Source: Deltaproteobacteria bacterium (GTDB lineage Bacteria > Desulfobacterota > Binatia > UBA1149 > CAITLU01). Taken from it: 64,000 nt of DNA. Location of the stretch: contig JACRCR010000054.1 of assembly GCA_016218925.1 (NCBI GenBank), positions 28,757-92,756 of the forward strand, in the 5' to 3' direction. The position numbers and the translations under genes are program-made. Within the stretch, counting starts at the first letter, position 1. Each line of letters opens with the position of its first letter. The notes under the pieces are model-generated. The model did not search any database and was not told the DNA's origin. It was given only the letters and a program-made list of their open reading frames with translations. Positions 62,016 through 64,000 of this stretch are shown one piece after another.

Positions 62016-62896
62016 ACGGCGCCCTGCCCTTCGCGACCACCGATGTGACCCGCGCCAGCCGGCGCCGCGAGAGCGCCGTCCGCGGGCTTCTCGGCATCGT
62101 CACGGCACTGCTGATATTGCCGCTCCTCGCCATCCTCGGTCTGCTGATCAGGCACGGCGCGCCGGCACTGACGATGGATTTCCTGCTGACCGCACCGGCT
62201 GCCGGAATGACGGCCGGCGGCATCTTCCCGACCATCGTCGGCACGCTGTGGCTGGTCGGCGTCTCACTGGCGGTGGCTGCGCCGATCGGAGTGCTGGCGG
62301 CGATCTACCTGAACGAGTACGCCGGAGATCACTGGGGAACCCGCATCGTCAATCTCGCAATCGTAAATCTTGCGGGAGTGCCGAGCATCGTGCACGCGCT
62401 GTTCGGTGTCGGCGCCTTCGTGCTGTTCCTGCACCTGGGCACCAGCATCCTGTCGGCTTCGCTGACGCTGGCGATCATGACGTTGCCGGTCATCATTGCC
62501 AGTACCAAGGAAGCGCTGGCTGCCGTGCCGATGTCGTTCCGGCAGGCGTGCTGGGTGCTGGGAGCGTCGCGATGGCAGACCATTCGCCACGTGGTGTTGC
62601 CCAATTCGATCCAGGGCATCCTGACCGGCGTCATCCTTCAGGTGTCGCGCGCGGCCGGCGAAACTGCGCCGGTCATGTTCACCGGTGCCGCGTTCTATCT
62701 TCCGTTCCTGCCGCAGTCGGTGCACGATCAGTGCATGGCCCTGTCGATGCACCTGTTCACGCTCTCGACGCAGGTGCCGGGGGTTCCGGAGGCGCTTCCG
62801 TACGCAACAGCGCTGGTCCTGGTCGGGCTGGTGATGAGCGTCAACCTGACGTCGATCGTTCTGCGCAGCTACCTGCGCTCGCGTAGGAAATGGTGA
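62012..62896 (+). CDS. pstA: Phosphate ABC transporter permease PstA
   Basis: 294 residues from ATG 62012, which overlaps the pstC stop as ATGA. Six membrane segments: GIVTALLILPLLAILGLLI onward; GGIFPTIVGTLWLVGVSLAVAAPIGVLAAIYLNEYA is the PstA hallmark; the EAA loop is VPMSFRQACWVLGASRWQTIRHVVLPNSIQGILTGV. PstA is the second subunit of the permease. Confidence 0.95.
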   Translation: MNGALPFATTDVTRASRRRESAVRGLLGIVTALLILPLLAILGLLIRHGAPALTMDFLLTAPAAGMTAGGIFPTIVGTLWLVGVSLAVAAPIGVLAAIYLNEYAGDHWGTRIVNLAIVNLAGVPSIVHALFGVGAFVLFLHLGTSILSASLTLAIMTLPVIIASTKEALAAVPMSFRQACWVLGASRWQTIRHVVLPNSIQGILTGVILQVSRAAGETAPVMFTGAAFYLPFLPQSVHDQCMALSMHLFTLSTQVPGVPEALPYATALVLVGLVMSVNLTSIVLRSYLRSRRKW

Positions 62897-63653
62897 GACC
62901 CGCCGCCAAGATCGAAATCCGCGGCTTGAGCGCGGCATACGGCGACCGGGTCGTGCTCGAGGACGTGTCGCTCGACGTCCATGAAGGCGAGATCCTGGCA
63001 GTCATCGGGCCGGCCGGCGCCGGCAAGACCTCGCTGCTCAACTGTATCAACCGCATGTCGGATATGATCCCGGGCATGAAGGTCGAGGGGTCGATCCGCG
63101 TCGACGGCCGCGAGGTCCGCGATTTCCGCGACGCGAGCGACCTTCGCCGCCGCATCGGCGTGGTCTTCCCGTTGCCGGTCGGACTTCCCATGTCGATTTT
63201 CGACAACGTCGCGTTCGCGCCGCGCATGGGTGGTATGCGCGACAAGAAGAAGCTGGCCGAGCTCGTCGAGCGCTGCCTTCGCCAGGCCGCACTGTTCGAC
63301 GAGGTCAAAGACCGGTTGGGCGACCTCGGTACGCGCCTGTCGGGCGGCCAGCAGCAGCGCCTCACCATAGCGCGCGCGCTGTCGCTCAATCCCGAGATCC
63401 TGTGCCTGGATGAGTTCTCGATCGCCGTCGATCCGGTCACCACCATGAAGATCGAAGAGGTCATCAAGGAGCTCAAGCAGCACATGACGATCATCCTGGT
63501 GACCAACCTGGTGTTGCAGGCGCGCCGCCTCGGCGACCGCACCGCGTTGTTTCTCGACGGACGTCTGGTCGAGGTAGGACCCACCGAGACGATCTTTTCG
63601 CGCCAGACAGCCGACGTGCGCACCTTCCAGTACGTCCAGGGGTTGTTCGGCTG

Positions 63654-63654
<1 letters not shown>
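62890..63654 (+). CDS. Phosphate ABC transporter ATPase PstB, degenerate copy (PstB1)
   Basis: 254 residues. Walker A GPAGAGKT, signature LSGGQQQRLTIARAL and Walker B ILCLDE are intact. However, the Q-loop Gln is replaced by Pro (VVFPLPVG where PstB has VFQxPNP), the Pro after Walker B becomes Phe with an altered D-loop (FSIAVDP for PxSALDP), and the switch His is Asn (ILVTNLVLQA for IVTHNMQQA). The Q- and H-loops are normally needed for hydrolysis. The protein may be the non-hydrolysing half of an asymmetric ATPase. It overlaps pstA by seven bases and pstB2 by one base. Confidence 0.9.

Positions 63655-64000
<346 letters not shown>

Noticed and set aside
61292..62896. 534-residue version of PstA
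   Set aside because: The first 240 residues are a shadow of pstC. ATG 62012 couples to the pstC stop as ATGA.

Overview
This window is GC-rich (roughly two thirds G+C by eye), densely coded chromosomal DNA from a Gram-negative bacterium. The evidence is an apolipoprotein N-acyltransferase (Lnt), two PlsB acyltransferases, a SecD/SecF/YajC set, and lipoprotein-type and Sec-type signal peptides. The mix of a Proteobacteria-like housekeeping core with actinobacterial-style lipid enzymes (WS/DGAT, SCP-x thiolase, paired MaoC dehydratases, LLM-class oxidoreductase, KstR-like TetR regulator) and a large Cys-rich secreted protein fits an uncultured 'deltaproteobacterial' lineage such as Candidatus Binatota. 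That placement is inference from gene content. No phage, insertion sequence, CRISPR array, rRNA or tRNA gene was seen.

Region 1 (1-12.3 kb, minus strand) is a long information-processing block, read right to left: manC, plsB, yqeY, greA, a long-chain acyl-CoA synthetase, then, after a terminator-like leader hairpin, rimP-nusA-ylxR-infB-ylxP-rbfA. Region 2 (12.4-21.4 kb) is mixed: a RluA-type pseudouridine synthase, two small zinc-ribbon proteins, TrmI, a HAD hydrolase, a DUF4149-type membrane protein, a glycosyltransferase-like protein, ErpA/IscA divergent from QueG, NadA, an unknown 199-residue protein and a PmtA-like methyltransferase. Region 3 (21.5-29.6 kb, minus) is a compact run: udg-nfeD-slipin-queA-tgt-yajC-secD-secF. 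Region 4 (29.6-39.6 kb) holds a phospholipase-C-like zinc protein, coaBC with a UPF0104 membrane protein and a ferredoxin, a polyprenyl diphosphate synthase, an LLM oxidoreductase, an ExeA-like ATPase fused to a SPOR domain, holA and a thioesterase.

Region 5 (39.6-47.2 kb) is a lipid-storage and glycerolipid cluster: KstR-like regulator, WS/DGAT wax ester/triacylglycerol synthase, a second PlsB, and a HAD phosphatase-PlsC fusion, followed by an MFS transporter. With the first PlsB, the acyl-CoA synthetase and the PmtA-like enzyme, this suggests active acyl-CoA, phospholipid and neutral-lipid metabolism. Region 6 (47.4-58.4 kb) carries a 698-residue Cys-rich secreted protein, an AhpD-like protein, a 2-hydroxyacid dehydrogenase, an SMP-30 protein, and a CoA-ester module (enoyl-CoA isomerase/hydratase, SCP-x thiolase, two hot-dog dehydratases), then a gamma-carbonic-anhydrase-like protein, Lnt and a TetR regulator.

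Region 7 (58.7-64 kb, plus) contains a lone [3Fe-4S] ferredoxin and a phosphate-uptake operon, phoU-pstS-pstC-pstA-pstB1-pstB2, cut by the window end. It has the most unusual content. PhoU comes first and is fused to a low-molecular-weight-phosphatase-like domain whose active-site loop is degenerate. Two PstB ATPases lie in tandem: the first lacks the usual Q-loop and H-loop residues, and the second is canonical as far as it can be read. Together these suggest a modified phosphate transport and sensing machine.
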